From: Prevotella sp. | GTDB lineage: Bacteria > Bacteroidota > Bacteroidia > Bacteroidales > Bacteroidaceae | DNA length: 45,483 nucleotides | Reading direction: 5' to 3' | Assembly (NCBI GenBank): GCA_024684515.1 | Contig: JAIKWS010000080.1 | Coordinates: forward strand, 1-45,483 | Shown: positions 37,100-45,483 of the stretch, in pieces | How positions within the stretch are numbered: the first letter of the stretch is position 1 | How the letters are laid out: each line of letters starts with the position of its first letter | The notes under the pieces: model-generated | The model's input: only the letters and a program-made list of their open reading frames with translations | Told to the model about the DNA's origin: nothing | Database searches by the model: none | Made by a program: the position numbers and the translations under genes

Positions 37100-39088
37100 T
37101 TAGATGCATAAGAGGATTAATGTTAAGGCAACAGCGCCAGTGATAAACCAGACGGCATAACGACGGACGTCGCCACTCTGCCAGCTGCGCAGACTCTCGC
37201 CGGCCTCGTTGGCACCCCAGGCCATGAAGTTGAACGTGCCGTCTACGATGTGACGGTCGAACCAGGCAATGGGTGTAGAGACGCAACGGAAGATGATCTT
37301 ATGAGTGACAAACTGCCAGATCTCGTCCTGATAGAAACGCTTGTAGGCCGCACGATGCAGCTTGGGGAACGTCTTGTACAGACGATCGGCAATGGGCTGC
37401 GACTCTCCCTTATAGATATAGGTGGCCAAAGCGATGCTCAGGATGGCGATAATGGTTGAGGTAAGGGCTATCTGCGTATCGAAATGGATGGTGTAGTCCT
37501 GTCCATTGGCCGATACGAAACTGCCGAACGAGCCACCCCATCCGAGGAAGCCTGCCAGCGTGGAGTAGATACCCACGCCAAGGGTGATCACTGACAGCAC
37601 GATGAGCGGAATGGTCATCGTCAATGGTGCCTCGTGTGGTGTATGGTGTGCATGGGCCTCCTTGTTCTCCGTACCCCAGAAGATGCCGTAGTAGAGGCGG
37701 AACATGTAGAATGCCGTCATGGCAGCAATACCTGTCATGATCCATCCCACCACAGGACTGTAGGCGAAGCAGGCCGTGATAATCTCGTCCTTAGAGCTGA
37801 AGCCCGAGAAGAACGGGATACCCGCAATGGCCAGACACGAGATGAGGAAGGTGATATGCGTGATAGGCATGTACTTGCGTAGACCACCCATCAGTGCCAT
37901 CTCGTTGGAGTGGACGGCATGGATGATGCAGCCGGCACACAGGAAGAGGCATGCCTTGAACATGGCGTGCGTGAAGAGGTGGAACATGCCAGCCATATAA
38001 CCCAGCTGGGCATGGTTGTCGAGCACAGCCTCATGACCAGGCAGGCTGACACCCAGTGCCACCATCATGAAGGCAATCTGTGAGATGGTCGAGAATGCCA
38101 GCACTCGCTTGATGTCGCTCTGGGCACAGGCCACGGCAGCGGCATAGAAAGCGGTGAAGACACCCACCACGACAATGACTGTCATGGCCTGTGGGGCATA
38201 CTCAATCCACAGGGGGAACATGCGGGCAATCTGGAACACACCGGCCACCACCATTGTGGCAGCATGGATGAGTGCCGACACTGGTGTGGGGCCTTCCATG
38301 GCATCGGGGAGCCAGATGTGCAACGGGAACATGGCACTCTTACCGGCACCACCAATGAACATCAGCACCAGGGCCGTGGGGATGATCATGCCACCGGCAG
38401 CAACGGCCTTGGCCACATTACCCTCGATGAATGGTGTGGTGCCCTGACCCATCACGATGTCGCCAGCAAAGGAGAAGCTGAACGAATCGGTGAAGTAGCC
38501 GAAGGTGAGAATACCAATCAGGAAGAACATATCGGCAAAGCGTGTCACGATGAATGCCTTCTTGGAGGCTGCGATGGCTGGCTTCAGAGGATAGTAGAAG
38601 CCGATGAGCAGGTAGGAACTGACACCCACGAGCTCCCAGAACATGTACATCTGGAAGATATTGGTAGCCAGCACCAGTCCGAGCATCGACATGGTGAATA
38701 GCGAGAGGAAGGCATAGTAGCGCTGGAATCCTTTCTCACCATGCATATAGCCAAACGAGTAGATGTGGACCATGAGCGACACTGTGGAGATGACAATCAG
38801 CATCACCACCGAGATGGGATCGAGCAGGATGCCCATGTCGAAGTGCAGATTGCCCAGTGGCAGCCACGTAAAGTTATAGGGGACGATCGTCTGATAGATA
38901 TCGTTCACACGGTCGGCAGTGAAATACTGGAAAGCCGTGAGATACGACAGGATGGTGACGACTCCGAGCGAGCAGGTGCCGATAATGCCGGCCACCTTAT
39001 GCTTCATCTTCATGCCTGCCAGGCCGAGCACGAGGAACGACAGCAGCGGCAGCAGAAGAATCCAAATAGTATATCCGTATTGCATCAT
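37100..39088 (-). CDS. nuoL: NADH-quinone oxidoreductase subunit L
   Basis: Distal proton-pumping subunit with the long lateral helix, 662 residues. Marks are SLFTMSMLGLVLATNIFQMY, the FWELVGVSSYLLIGFYY loop with the conserved Glu, HIWLPDAMEGPTPVSALIHA and SDIKRVLAFSTISQIAFMM. The C-terminal region carries the amphipathic lateral helix and final anchor. The gene is 6 bases after nuoK. Confidence 0.97.
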   Translation of the reverse strand: MMQYGYTIWILLLPLLSFLVLGLAGMKMKHKVAGIIGTCSLGVVTILSYLTAFQYFTADRVNDIYQTIVPYNFTWLPLGNLHFDMGILLDPISVVMLIVISTVSLMVHIYSFGYMHGEKGFQRYYAFLSLFTMSMLGLVLATNIFQMYMFWELVGVSSYLLIGFYYPLKPAIAASKKAFIVTRFADMFFLIGILTFGYFTDSFSFSFAGDIVMGQGTTPFIEGNVAKAVAAGGMIIPTALVLMFIGGAGKSAMFPLHIWLPDAMEGPTPVSALIHAATMVVAGVFQIARMFPLWIEYAPQAMTVIVVVGVFTAFYAAAVACAQSDIKRVLAFSTISQIAFMMVALGVSLPGHEAVLDNHAQLGYMAGMFHLFTHAMFKACLFLCAGCIIHAVHSNEMALMGGLRKYMPITHITFLISCLAIAGIPFFSGFSSKDEIITACFAYSPVVGWIMTGIAAMTAFYMFRLYYGIFWGTENKEAHAHHTPHEAPLTMTIPLIVLSVITLGVGIYSTLAGFLGWGGSFGSFVSANGQDYTIHFDTQIALTSTIIAILSIALATYIYKGESQPIADRLYKTFPKLHRAAYKRFYQDEIWQFVTHKIIFRCVSTPIAWFDRHIVDGTFNFMAWGANEAGESLRSWQSGDVRRYAVWFITGAVALTLILLCI

Positions 39089-39094
39089 CTTCTA

Positions 39095-39403
39095 CTAGTT
39101 TTTCAGGTTAGTAATACTGTCTACGCTGTCGCTACGGAAGTTGCGGTAAACATTGATGATAATGGCGATGGCAACGGCACTCTCTGCTGCTGCGATGCCA
39201 ATGACGAAGAGTGTCATGAACATGCCCTCCATGCCGTTGGGATAGAGCAGGCGGTTGATGGCTGCGAAATTGATGTCAACGGCGTTGAGCACCAGCTCCA
39301 CGGAGATGAGCATGGCAATGAGGTTACGACGGGTGACAAAGCCGAACACGCCGATGAAGAACAGCAGGGCACTCAGTGCAAAATAGCATTCAATGGGCAT
39401 CAT
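39095..39403 (-). CDS. nuoK: NADH-quinone oxidoreductase subunit K
   Basis: Small three-helix membrane subunit, 102 residues. Glu36 (MLISVELVLN) and Glu74 (GIAAAESAVAIA) are the two conserved membrane glutamates of the proton path. The start overlaps the nuoJ stop by four bases (ATGA). Confidence 0.97.
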   Translation of the reverse strand: MMPIECYFALSALLFFIGVFGFVTRRNLIAMLISVELVLNAVDINFAAINRLLYPNGMEGMFMTLFVIGIAAAESAVAIAIIINVYRNFRSDSVDSITNLKN

Positions 39404-39921
39404 GTGTCTTTCTCCTCCTTCCTAGCCACTACGAGGCCACCGATGATACATGCCAGCAGGAACAGCGAGATGAACTCGAAGGGCAGCACGTACTGGTACT
39501 TGTCACTGCCCACGAGAGCAGTGCCTATGTCACTCATGGGTACTTCAACGTCGGCAACACCCTCATTGACAATGAAGCCTGCCTTGAGAAGTATCAGACA
39601 GACGACTACGAGGCCTGCCAGTGCTGCCAGCCCGCCACTGATGAGGCGACTGGCCTTGACATGCTCTACCAGTCCCTGCAGCGTGCGCTTCGACACCAGC
39701 TGGATGGCGAAGACATAGATCATCGTCACACCACCGGCATAGATGGCAATCTGGGCTGCCCCAAGGAAGGTGTAGTCGAGCAGGAAGTAGATGCCTGCCA
39801 CACCGAAGAGCACAAACAACATATATGTTGCGGCTCGCATGATTCGAGTTGTCGTCACGCACAGCAGGGCTGAGACGACGATGACAGCTGCGAAGATGAT
39901 AAACATTATTGTATTACCCAT
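39400..39921 (-). CDS. nuoJ: NADH-quinone oxidoreductase subunit J
   Basis: Membrane subunit with five hydrophobic segments, 173 residues. The third helix region has the conserved YFLLDYTFLGAAQIAIYAGG containing the pi-bulge tyrosine and glycines. It starts 7 bases after nuoI and overlaps nuoK by ATGA. Confidence 0.95.
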   Translation of the reverse strand: MGNTIMFIIFAAVIVVSALLCVTTTRIMRAATYMLFVLFGVAGIYFLLDYTFLGAAQIAIYAGGVTMIYVFAIQLVSKRTLQGLVEHVKASRLISGGLAALAGLVVVCLILLKAGFIVNEGVADVEVPMSDIGTALVGSDKYQYVLPFEFISLFLLACIIGGLVVARKEEKDT

Positions 39922-39928
39922 AGCTCAG

Positions 39929-40468
39929 TTACTTCGTTTTTGTATTAAACTTACCAATGGTCATGTCGGCTCCACCTTCGATGAGGCCGGGCAGTGAACC
40001 ACCCTGATACTGCTCCTTGTCGAGGTGCAGCACGAGTTTGTTGCGATCGAAGACCGCATTCTCGAAGTCGTTGGTGAACTCGATGGCATCGAAGTTGCAG
40101 GCATTGGTGCAGAGCTGGCAGAACATGCAGTCGCCAAGGTCGTAACGATAGTCGTCGAGCACCTTCTTCTTCTTGCCCGTCTCGGGGTCTTCTGCCATGT
40201 GAGCTGTAATCTTGATGGTGCCATTGGGACAGGCCTTCTCGCAGAGTGTGCAGGCGGTGCACTTATAGCTGCCGTCCTCGTTGCGCTTGAACACCAGTCG
40301 GCCACGATGGCGCTTGGCCACATGCAGTGTGGTCTTGCGGTTTTCGGGGTACTGCTCTGTAGACTTGTTGGTGAAGAAGTCCTTGAAATATTCCTTCCAA
40401 GTCACCTTCATACCTGTTGCCAGTGTCTTCAGACCGTGCCCTATCTCTCCAAAATATGATTGTTCCAT
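39929..40468 (-). CDS. nuoI: NADH-quinone oxidoreductase subunit I (ferredoxin-like)
   Basis: Peripheral subunit of 179 residues with two [4Fe-4S] clusters (N6a and N6b). The cysteine motifs are CTACTLCEKACP and CMFCQLCTNACN, each C-x2-C-x2-C-x3-C. It passes electrons towards NuoB. The start at 40468 (MEQSYFG) was chosen because the longer open frame overlaps the end of nuoH. In a complex without NuoEFG this subunit is the likely entry side for electrons from another donor (inference). Confidence 0.97.
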   Translation of the reverse strand: MEQSYFGEIGHGLKTLATGMKVTWKEYFKDFFTNKSTEQYPENRKTTLHVAKRHRGRLVFKRNEDGSYKCTACTLCEKACPNGTIKITAHMAEDPETGKKKKVLDDYRYDLGDCMFCQLCTNACNFDAIEFTNDFENAVFDRNKLVLHLDKEQYQGGSLPGLIEGGADMTIGKFNTKTK

Positions 40469-40497
40469 TTCTTTTGTTTTGGGATTTAAAGGAATCA

Positions 40498-41583
40498 TTA
40501 CAAGTACCATCCGAAGGCCACGCACACCGTCATCAGCACCAGGTTGATGAGCGACAGCGGCATGAGGTACTTCCACTCGAGTTTCAGAATCTGATCAATA
40601 CGCAGACGTGGGAACGTCCACTTGATCCACATGAGCAGCCACACCACGGCCAGCGTCTTGCCAAAGAACCAGACGATGCCGGGGATATAGTTCATCACCG
40701 TGTCGAAGCCGTCTATACCTATATTTATAGGGGCCCAGCCACCCAGGAATACCATGGTGGCGATGCCGGCGATGATAAACAGGTTGAGGAACTCAGCCAG
40801 GTAGAAGTAGCCAAAGCCCATGCCGGAATACTCGGTATGATGGCCTGCGGTGAGCTCGCTTTCGGCCTCGGCCATATCAAACGGGCCGCGGTTGGCCTCG
40901 GCGTTGCCGGCAATAAGGAAGGTCACGAAGGCGATGATGGCTGGGATATGGCCCTTGACGATGAGCCAGTTCCAGGGACCTGTCTGATACTCGACGATGC
41001 CACTGACCTGCATGGTGCCTGTCAGGATGACGGCCGTAATCAGACAGAGGCAGAGCGACATCTCGTAGCTGATCATCTGCACGGCACCACGCATGGCCGA
41101 GACCACCGAGTACTTGTTGTTGGACGACCATCCTGCCAGGAAGATGCCCACCACGCCTATCGACGAGATGGCGGTGATGAGGAACAGGCCTACATTGAAG
41201 TCGAGGATCACCATGCCATTGTTCCAGGGCAGGAAGCAGAACGTGCCCACCGAGGCCACAATGACCAGGACGGGAGCAAGGGCATAGAGCAGCTTGTCGG
41301 CCTTGTCGACGAAGAAGATCTCCTTGATGAGCATCTTCAGCACGTCGGCAAAGATCTGCAGCAAGCCCCAGTAGCCTACTCGCATCGGGCCCAGACGGCA
41401 CTGGAAATAGGCACATACCTTGCGTTCCATGAAAATCATCAGGCATGCAATCAGTGCATAGGCTGTCAGCACCACGGCACCAATGATCACGCACTCAATC
41501 AATATCGACAGGACGTCGCCAAGGCCCAGTGTGTTCCTCAGCAGCCCGTCGAACCAGGAAGTTACTATTGAAAAGTCAAACAT
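40498..41583 (-). CDS. nuoH: NADH-quinone oxidoreductase subunit H
   Basis: Membrane subunit forming the quinone chamber, 361 residues, about eight to nine membrane segments. Marks are FMERKVCAYFQCRLGPMRVG, SYEMSLCLCL and FDMAEAESELTAGHHTEYSG with the conserved acidic residues of the quinone channel. The start at 41583 follows the nuoCD stop by 10 bases; the open frame further upstream overlaps nuoCD. Confidence 0.97.
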   Translation of the reverse strand: MFDFSIVTSWFDGLLRNTLGLGDVLSILIECVIIGAVVLTAYALIACLMIFMERKVCAYFQCRLGPMRVGYWGLLQIFADVLKMLIKEIFFVDKADKLLYALAPVLVIVASVGTFCFLPWNNGMVILDFNVGLFLITAISSIGVVGIFLAGWSSNNKYSVVSAMRGAVQMISYEMSLCLCLITAVILTGTMQVSGIVEYQTGPWNWLIVKGHIPAIIAFVTFLIAGNAEANRGPFDMAEAESELTAGHHTEYSGMGFGYFYLAEFLNLFIIAGIATMVFLGGWAPINIGIDGFDTVMNYIPGIVWFFGKTLAVVWLLMWIKWTFPRLRIDQILKLEWKYLMPLSLINLVLMTVCVAFGWYL

Positions 41584-41593
41584 AATATTCGAT

Positions 41594-43207
41594 TTAGCGG
41601 TCAATATCAGGGATAACAAAGTCGATGGCAGCACCTGTAGCCACCAGGTCGGCAATCTTCTGTCCACGCAGCATCGGGTCGAGGGCTCCTGTCAGCGAGA
41701 GGCCCATGGGGCGCATCTTCAGACGGTAGGGGCTCTTGTCGCCACGGGAGTCGAGATAGACACCAAACTCGCCACTGGCACCCTCGACAGAGAAGTACCA
41801 CTGTCCCTCGGGCACCTTGATGATGGGCTTCTGCTTCACGTAGAAGTCTCCCTCGGGGATGTTGTCAATGAGCTGCTCCAGGATCTTCAGGCTCTGATAC
41901 ATCTCATTGATATGGATGGTATAGCGGTCCATGGTGTCGCAGCCGCTCATGAGCACCTGTTCCCACTCCACCTTGTCGTACATGTCGTAGGGATGGTTCT
42001 TGCGGACGTCGTTGGCCCAGTTCGAGGCACGGCCGGCAGGACCGGTCACGGCATAGCTGATGCAGTCCTCACGGCTCATGGGACCTACGTTCTCAAAGCG
42101 GTTGTGGGTGATGACATAGTCGCCAAAGACGTCGACATACTCCTGGATGATGGGCTTCATATAGGTGATGAGGTCCTTCACGTTCTTCACAAAGTTGGGA
42201 TCGATGTCGGCCTGCAGGCCACCAATGCGGTAGTAGTTCTGGATCAGACGGCCACCGGTGGTCTCCTCCATGCAGTTGAGCACATGCTCGCGGTCGCGCA
42301 TCGAATAGAGGAAGGCCGTCAGGGCACCCATATCCTGGGCACAGCAGCCTACATACAGCAGGTGGGAGTCCAGTCGCTGCAGCTCGTCCATGATGGTACG
42401 GATGTACTTGATGCGGTCTGTCAGTTCGATGCCCATTCCCTCTTCAATCACACCTACCAGTGCATGACGGTGCATCATGGCACTCAGGTAGTTAAGACGA
42501 TCGGTTAAAGCAAGGGTTTGGGGATATGTCATCGTCTCGCACATCTTCTCAATGCCGCGATGGATATATCCCAGATGGGGATAGACACGCTTCACCACCT
42601 CACCCTCGAGCACGGTCTGCAGACGCAGCACACCATGCGTTGACGGGTGCTGGGGACCGATGTTGATCACATAGGCATCGCTGGCGAACAGCTTGTTCTG
42701 CTTCGACTGCAGGTTGCCGTCCTTGTCCAGATAGTACTCCAGGCCGTAGTTGGGCTCGTCGTCGTCTTCAAGTGTATAGTCGTCGTTGAACTTCCAGTCC
42801 TTGCGGAAGGGGAATCCCTTGAAGTCCGAACGCAGGAACAGCCGACGCATGTCAGGATGTCCGAGGAACACGATGCCGTAGAAGTCGTAGACCTCTCGCT
42901 CCAGCAGGTCGGCAACCTTCCAGATGTTGATGACCGAGGGGATGTAGGGCACCAGCTGTCCGTCGGTGTCTCCTGTGCCGTTGCTCGACATGCCGTCGCC
43001 ACAGACCTGTGTCCTGGCCAGCATCTTCACCGAGCAACGCTCGTGGCTGGCGCTATTCTCCAGGATGTAGATACAGCCCAGTCCCTCCTCGGCTCCGAAA
43101 TCTTCACCGGCAATGGTGACCAGATAGTCGAAGCCCTTCTTCTCTTTCAAGTTCTGCATTTCCTTAGCGAACTTGTCAAACTCGAATGATAAGAACTCTA
43201 ATTTCAT
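41594..43207 (-). CDS. nuoCD: NADH-quinone oxidoreductase subunits C and D, fused
   Basis: Single 537-residue protein joining the 30-kDa (NuoC, about residues 1-145) and 49-kDa (NuoD, about 180-537) subunits. The NuoC part has EREVYDFYGIVFLGHPDMRR. A linker rich in Asp and Glu follows. The NuoD part begins at NIGPQHPSTHGVLRL and includes HRGIEKMCETMTYPQ and GGLQADIDPNF near the quinone site. It begins in an ATGA overlap with nuoB. Fused CD is also known from E. coli and from other Bacteroidota. Confidence 0.97.
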   Translation of the reverse strand: MKLEFLSFEFDKFAKEMQNLKEKKGFDYLVTIAGEDFGAEEGLGCIYILENSASHERCSVKMLARTQVCGDGMSSNGTGDTDGQLVPYIPSVINIWKVADLLEREVYDFYGIVFLGHPDMRRLFLRSDFKGFPFRKDWKFNDDYTLEDDDEPNYGLEYYLDKDGNLQSKQNKLFASDAYVINIGPQHPSTHGVLRLQTVLEGEVVKRVYPHLGYIHRGIEKMCETMTYPQTLALTDRLNYLSAMMHRHALVGVIEEGMGIELTDRIKYIRTIMDELQRLDSHLLYVGCCAQDMGALTAFLYSMRDREHVLNCMEETTGGRLIQNYYRIGGLQADIDPNFVKNVKDLITYMKPIIQEYVDVFGDYVITHNRFENVGPMSREDCISYAVTGPAGRASNWANDVRKNHPYDMYDKVEWEQVLMSGCDTMDRYTIHINEMYQSLKILEQLIDNIPEGDFYVKQKPIIKVPEGQWYFSVEGASGEFGVYLDSRGDKSPYRLKMRPMGLSLTGALDPMLRGQKIADLVATGAAIDFVIPDIDR

Positions 43208-43947
43208 GCCTTTGCCTCCTTTTCATTGGTTTGTACTGGTTCTGCGGCTGCTGCCTTCATCTGCTCGGTGAACTCGCTGGGCACGTCAGTGACCACGATG
43301 GGCTCGCGACGATGGTCACCCAGCTTGTTGCGGAACGTCAGCTCCTCGTTCGATACGCCCAGCTCTCGCTCCTCGGCCGTCTGCTTGTGGTTGGCACCAC
43401 CGAAGAATTTCTCAATCTTCACCTTACGCTGCAGCTGCATCATGCCATACATGATGGCCTCGGGACGGGGTGGGCAGCCAGGTACGAACACATCGACGGG
43501 CACTATCTCCTCGATGCCCTTCACCACATGATAGCTCGACTTGAAAGGACCACCGCTGATGGCACAGCCACCCACGGCAACGACATACTTCGGCTCGGCC
43601 ATCTCGTCATACAGACGCTTCAGGGCGGGGGCCATCTTATGAGTAATGGTACCTGCGCACATGATGAGGTCGGCCTGACGGGGAGAGTTGCGAGTGACCT
43701 CGAAGCCGAAACGGGCAAAGTCGTAACGGGCACAGCCACAGGCCATGAACTCGATGCCACAGCACGAGGTGGCAAACGTCAGCGACCACAGCGAGTTGGA
43801 GCGACCCCAGTTGATGAGACGGTCCAGGTTGCCTGTGATCACGTTCACACCACCTTCATGAAGCTCGTCGATAATCTTCTCCAGCGACTCGTTGTCGTTC
43901 CACTCCTCGTAGGGAATGCTCTTGATCTTTGGTTTCTTTACTTCCAT
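43204..43947 (-). CDS. nuoB: NADH-quinone oxidoreductase subunit B
   Basis: Peripheral subunit holding the terminal [4Fe-4S] cluster N2, 247 residues. Ligand cysteines lie in TSCCGIEFMACG and further in VGGCAIS and PGCPPRPEA. The last 80 or so residues form a charged extension beyond the usual core. The start at 43947 (MEVKKPK) overlaps the nuoA end by 10 bases; a longer frame would run through nuoA. Confidence 0.97.
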   Translation of the reverse strand: MEVKKPKIKSIPYEEWNDNESLEKIIDELHEGGVNVITGNLDRLINWGRSNSLWSLTFATSCCGIEFMACGCARYDFARFGFEVTRNSPRQADLIMCAGTITHKMAPALKRLYDEMAEPKYVVAVGGCAISGGPFKSSYHVVKGIEEIVPVDVFVPGCPPRPEAIMYGMMQLQRKVKIEKFFGGANHKQTAEERELGVSNEELTFRNKLGDHRREPIVVTDVPSEFTEQMKAAAAEPVQTNEKEAKA

Positions 43948-44288
43948 TCCAGTGCTCCTTTCCGCCAGGCATAAGCCAGGCCAAATACTAATACTACCAA
44001 GAAGAAGCCAATGCTCAGCAGAGCTGCCGCACCGAACTGCTTCACTACCACTGCCCATGGATACAGAAACACCGTTTCCACATCGAACATGAGGAACAGG
44101 ATGGCGAACAGGTAATAGCCCACATGAATAGGTATCCAGCTAGAGCCCTTCGTCGGTATTCCGCACTCATAAGGCTCACCTTTCACCTTTGCATAAGAGC
44201 GTGGACCAATCAGCTTAGCAATGATGTAAGCCGCCGCCACCAATGTAATTCCCGTCACGATGACGGTAACTAACAAAGTGAAATTCAT
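43938..44288 (-). CDS. nuoA: NADH-quinone oxidoreductase subunit A
   Basis: Three-helix membrane subunit of 116 residues, first gene of the operon. The conserved loop KGEPYECGIPTKGSSWIPIH and FDVETVFLYPWA mark the family. A -7 element lies at 44336-44343. No nuoE, nuoF or nuoG lies upstream or downstream; the next gene is an AraC-type regulator. Confidence 0.96.
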   Translation of the reverse strand: MNFTLLVTVIVTGITLVAAAYIIAKLIGPRSYAKVKGEPYECGIPTKGSSWIPIHVGYYLFAILFLMFDVETVFLYPWAVVVKQFGAAALLSIGFFLVVLVFGLAYAWRKGALEWK

Positions 44289-44335
44289 AAAACTATTTAA
44301 ATGTTATAACAAATTTGTTTTTTCGAATTTGTGTG

Positions 44336-44343
44336 CAAAGGTA
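44336..44343 (-). promoter_or_regulatory. -7 element for the nuo operon
   Basis: TACCTTTG on the minus strand, 47 bases upstream of nuoA. A CAAA (TTTG on the minus strand) at 44356-44359 is too close to serve as -33. Confidence 0.65.
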
Positions 44344-44471
44344 CAACAATTTTTGCAAATAAACGATATATTTATAAAAAAATGATGAAAAACGTGAAAT
44401 GTACGAGCGACGGCCTTCCTTTTCGTGCTCCATCGCGGCCGCCTGTCCCTGGTTGCCGTCGATGGTGCTTC

Positions 44472-45149
44472 CTAGCGTTTGAACAAGTCCTTCATGCTGT
44501 TCATATAGTCGTTGGGAGTGATGCCGTATGCGAACTTGAAGGCTGCGTTGAAGCTCCCGGAATCCCTGAAACCGCACATGACGGCTACCTCGTCCATAGC
44601 ATAGTCAGCGTGGTCCATGATGAGCTGGGCACCGTACTCAGCACGACGGGAATTGATATACGATATCGTGTTCTTCGGATCTGAATAGCGGGGCATCTGC
44701 TTCAGTAATATCTCTTGCGTTACTCCCAGGAAGTCTATCAGTGCCTGGTGGTCGAAGTCCGGATTCACAAAGGGCTTCTCCCTCGTCACACGGGCATCCA
44801 TCTCCACGAAGAATTTCTGACCTTCATCCATGTGGCTAACTGCTTCAGGCTTGGTGGCCTCGTGCGGGGCAGGTGGCAACTCGCTCGCATCATGAGCAGG
44901 CAACAGCGTGTGATTCATCATTTTACGATAAGCTTCCAACCCGTTGAGTATGCGACGTAGCTTCTCATTCCGCTGGCTGATTTTGCGGTTGTAATACAGG
45001 ATGACTCCTCCCAGCACAAGAAGCAGGATGATGACGAATACCAGTATCATGATGATGGTATTGGCCTCGGTCAAAGTGAAATTGCCGGCTTTGCAAATCT
45101 GTGCCGAAAACAGCAGGAAAACACAAATCATCATTGTCTTAACATTCAT
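44472..45149 (-). CDS. Small membrane-tethered AraC-type regulator
   Basis: Protein of 225 residues with an N-terminal signal-like segment (about 1-21), one strong membrane helix (about 29-53, IIMILVFVIILLLVLGGVIL), a basic stop-transfer region and a linker. The C-terminal part (about 125-225) is an AraC/XylS-type double helix-turn-helix with MDEVAVMCGFRDSGSFNAAF and KFAYGITPNDYMNSM. Larger relatives in this phylum carry periplasmic TPR or sensor domains before the membrane helix; here only about eight residues could lie outside, so it has almost no sensor. Its target is unknown; the nuo operon next to it runs in the same direction and has its own promoter. A -7 element lies upstream at 45213-45220. 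Confidence 0.85.
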   Translation of the reverse strand: MNVKTMMICVFLLFSAQICKAGNFTLTEANTIIMILVFVIILLLVLGGVILYYNRKISQRNEKLRRILNGLEAYRKMMNHTLLPAHDASELPPAPHEATKPEAVSHMDEGQKFFVEMDARVTREKPFVNPDFDHQALIDFLGVTQEILLKQMPRYSDPKNTISYINSRRAEYGAQLIMDHADYAMDEVAVMCGFRDSGSFNAAFKFAYGITPNDYMNSMKDLFKR

Positions 45150-45212
45150 AACTTCGCAGGTTTAAGGTTATAAATTATCATTCTCCTTCTTTCAAACAGA
45201 GAAAAAGTTCTG

Positions 45213-45220
45213 CAAAGATA
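45213..45220 (-). promoter_or_regulatory. -7 element for the AraC-type gene
   Basis: TATCTTTG on the minus strand, 64 bases upstream of the start codon at 45149. Confidence 0.65.
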
Positions 45221-45342
45221 AGAAAAAATCTTTAAAACAACAATATTATGGGTAAAAAAATAGCAATTTGAAAGGAAAATAATACCAGAATGAGGGTTAA
45301 CAATACAAATTCGGGGGTTGAACGACTGAAAATCGTAGATTT

Positions 45343-45372
45343 CCCCTTTTCCCTTTTCCCCTTTTCCCTTTT
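45343..45372. repeat. C/T-only 15-bp tandem repeat, two copies
   Basis: CCCCTTTTCCCTTTT occurs twice in a row (45343-45357 and 45358-45372), giving a strand of only C and T. Confidence 0.9.
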
Positions 45373-45391
45373 CCACCTTTTTAACACTTCT

Positions 45392-45430
45392 AAGCCCCTC
45401 GACAAGCTTCGATACTTGTGAGGGGCTTTT
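45392..45430 (+). terminator. Terminator-like hairpin
   Basis: AAGCCCCTC (45392-45400) pairs with GAGGGGCTT (45420-45428), with an inner stem ACAAG/CTTGT and one bulged G. A T run follows on the plus strand only. No rightward gene in the window needs it, so it may belong to a gene pair whose other part lies beyond the edge, or be a repeat-type hairpin. Confidence 0.6.
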
Positions 45431-45483
45431 GTCGTAGTCTACCTTCTAATGTTTGAGGTCAACTTGCTGGCTACAGGTCATGA

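Larger units (their letters stand above)
45150..45483. other. Gene-free right end of the window
   Basis: 334 bases with the AraC promoter at the left, a C/T repeat at 45343-45372 and a hairpin at 45392-45430. No coding sequence was recognised. Confidence 0.6.

Noticed and set aside
40417..41571. Long rightward open frame opposite nuoH and nuoI
   Set aside because: Antisense shadow of well-identified nuo genes; the translation is His, Gln and Asp rich with no family features. Similar shadows at 36335-37069, 38741-39718 and 41483-42508 were rejected for the same reason.

Overview
The window looks like a chromosomal segment of a member of the Bacteroidota, most likely a Prevotella-type organism (Prevotellaceae). 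The support is: many promoters with the Bacteroidota -7 element TAnnTTTG; a compact complex I locus with fused nuoCD and no nuoEFG; pyrBI with a class-typical PyrI; lipoproteins with acid-rich tails after the lipobox cysteine; and polysaccharide enzymes of families PL10, GH2, GH27 and GH77. Genus is inferred from gene content only. No rRNA, tRNA, CRISPR array, integrase or intact insertion sequence was recognised.

Layout. 1-492: 3' end of a probable DUF3987 protein, typical of integrated elements. 688-6129: secreted PL10 pectate lyase, M13 metallopeptidase lipoprotein, endonuclease III and a DUF2461 protein. 6210-9702: two-gene leftward unit of a DUF6057-like membrane protein and a lipoprotein with a TolB-like propeller and one CxxCH haem motif. 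9703-10672: a gene-free, AT-rich, repeat-dense stretch. 10673-14688: secreted GH2 beta-galactosidase coupled by an ATGA overlap to a phytase/esterase-like protein. 14788-19796: leftward mltG, glnS, TPR protein and DedA. 20354-24455: divergent GH27 alpha-galactosidase and GH77 4-alpha-glucanotransferase. 24742-26157: pyrB-pyrI. 26401-29356: metY-cysK divergent from an Lrp/AsnC regulator. 29432-33919: porin-like protein, imelysin and di-haem oxidoreductase. 34111-44288: nuoA-B-CD-H-I-J-K-L-M-N. 44472-45149: a small membrane-tethered AraC-type regulator.

How the genes fit together. Four separate units serve plant or host glycan use (pectin, beta-galactosides, alpha-galactosides, starch or maltodextrin); none is next to a susC/susD pair here. 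The metY-cysK unit makes homocysteine and cysteine from sulfide, and the divergent Lrp-type regulator probably controls it: AGAAT/ATTCT half-sites lie at both promoters. The porin/imelysin/di-haem unit resembles iron-linked envelope systems. The complex I operon encodes a proton-pumping enzyme without the NADH-oxidising module, so its electron donor is not given by this locus.

The least explained parts are between genes: an inverted pair of four-copy 8-mer arrays enclosing a 344-bp loop; two arrays with the same 22-bp period and an A/T-core palindrome; a 27-bp array rich in CTAG; a TCCGGA array; twin 17-bp hairpins; and a group II intron domain V-like hairpin in the predicted 5' leader of mltG.
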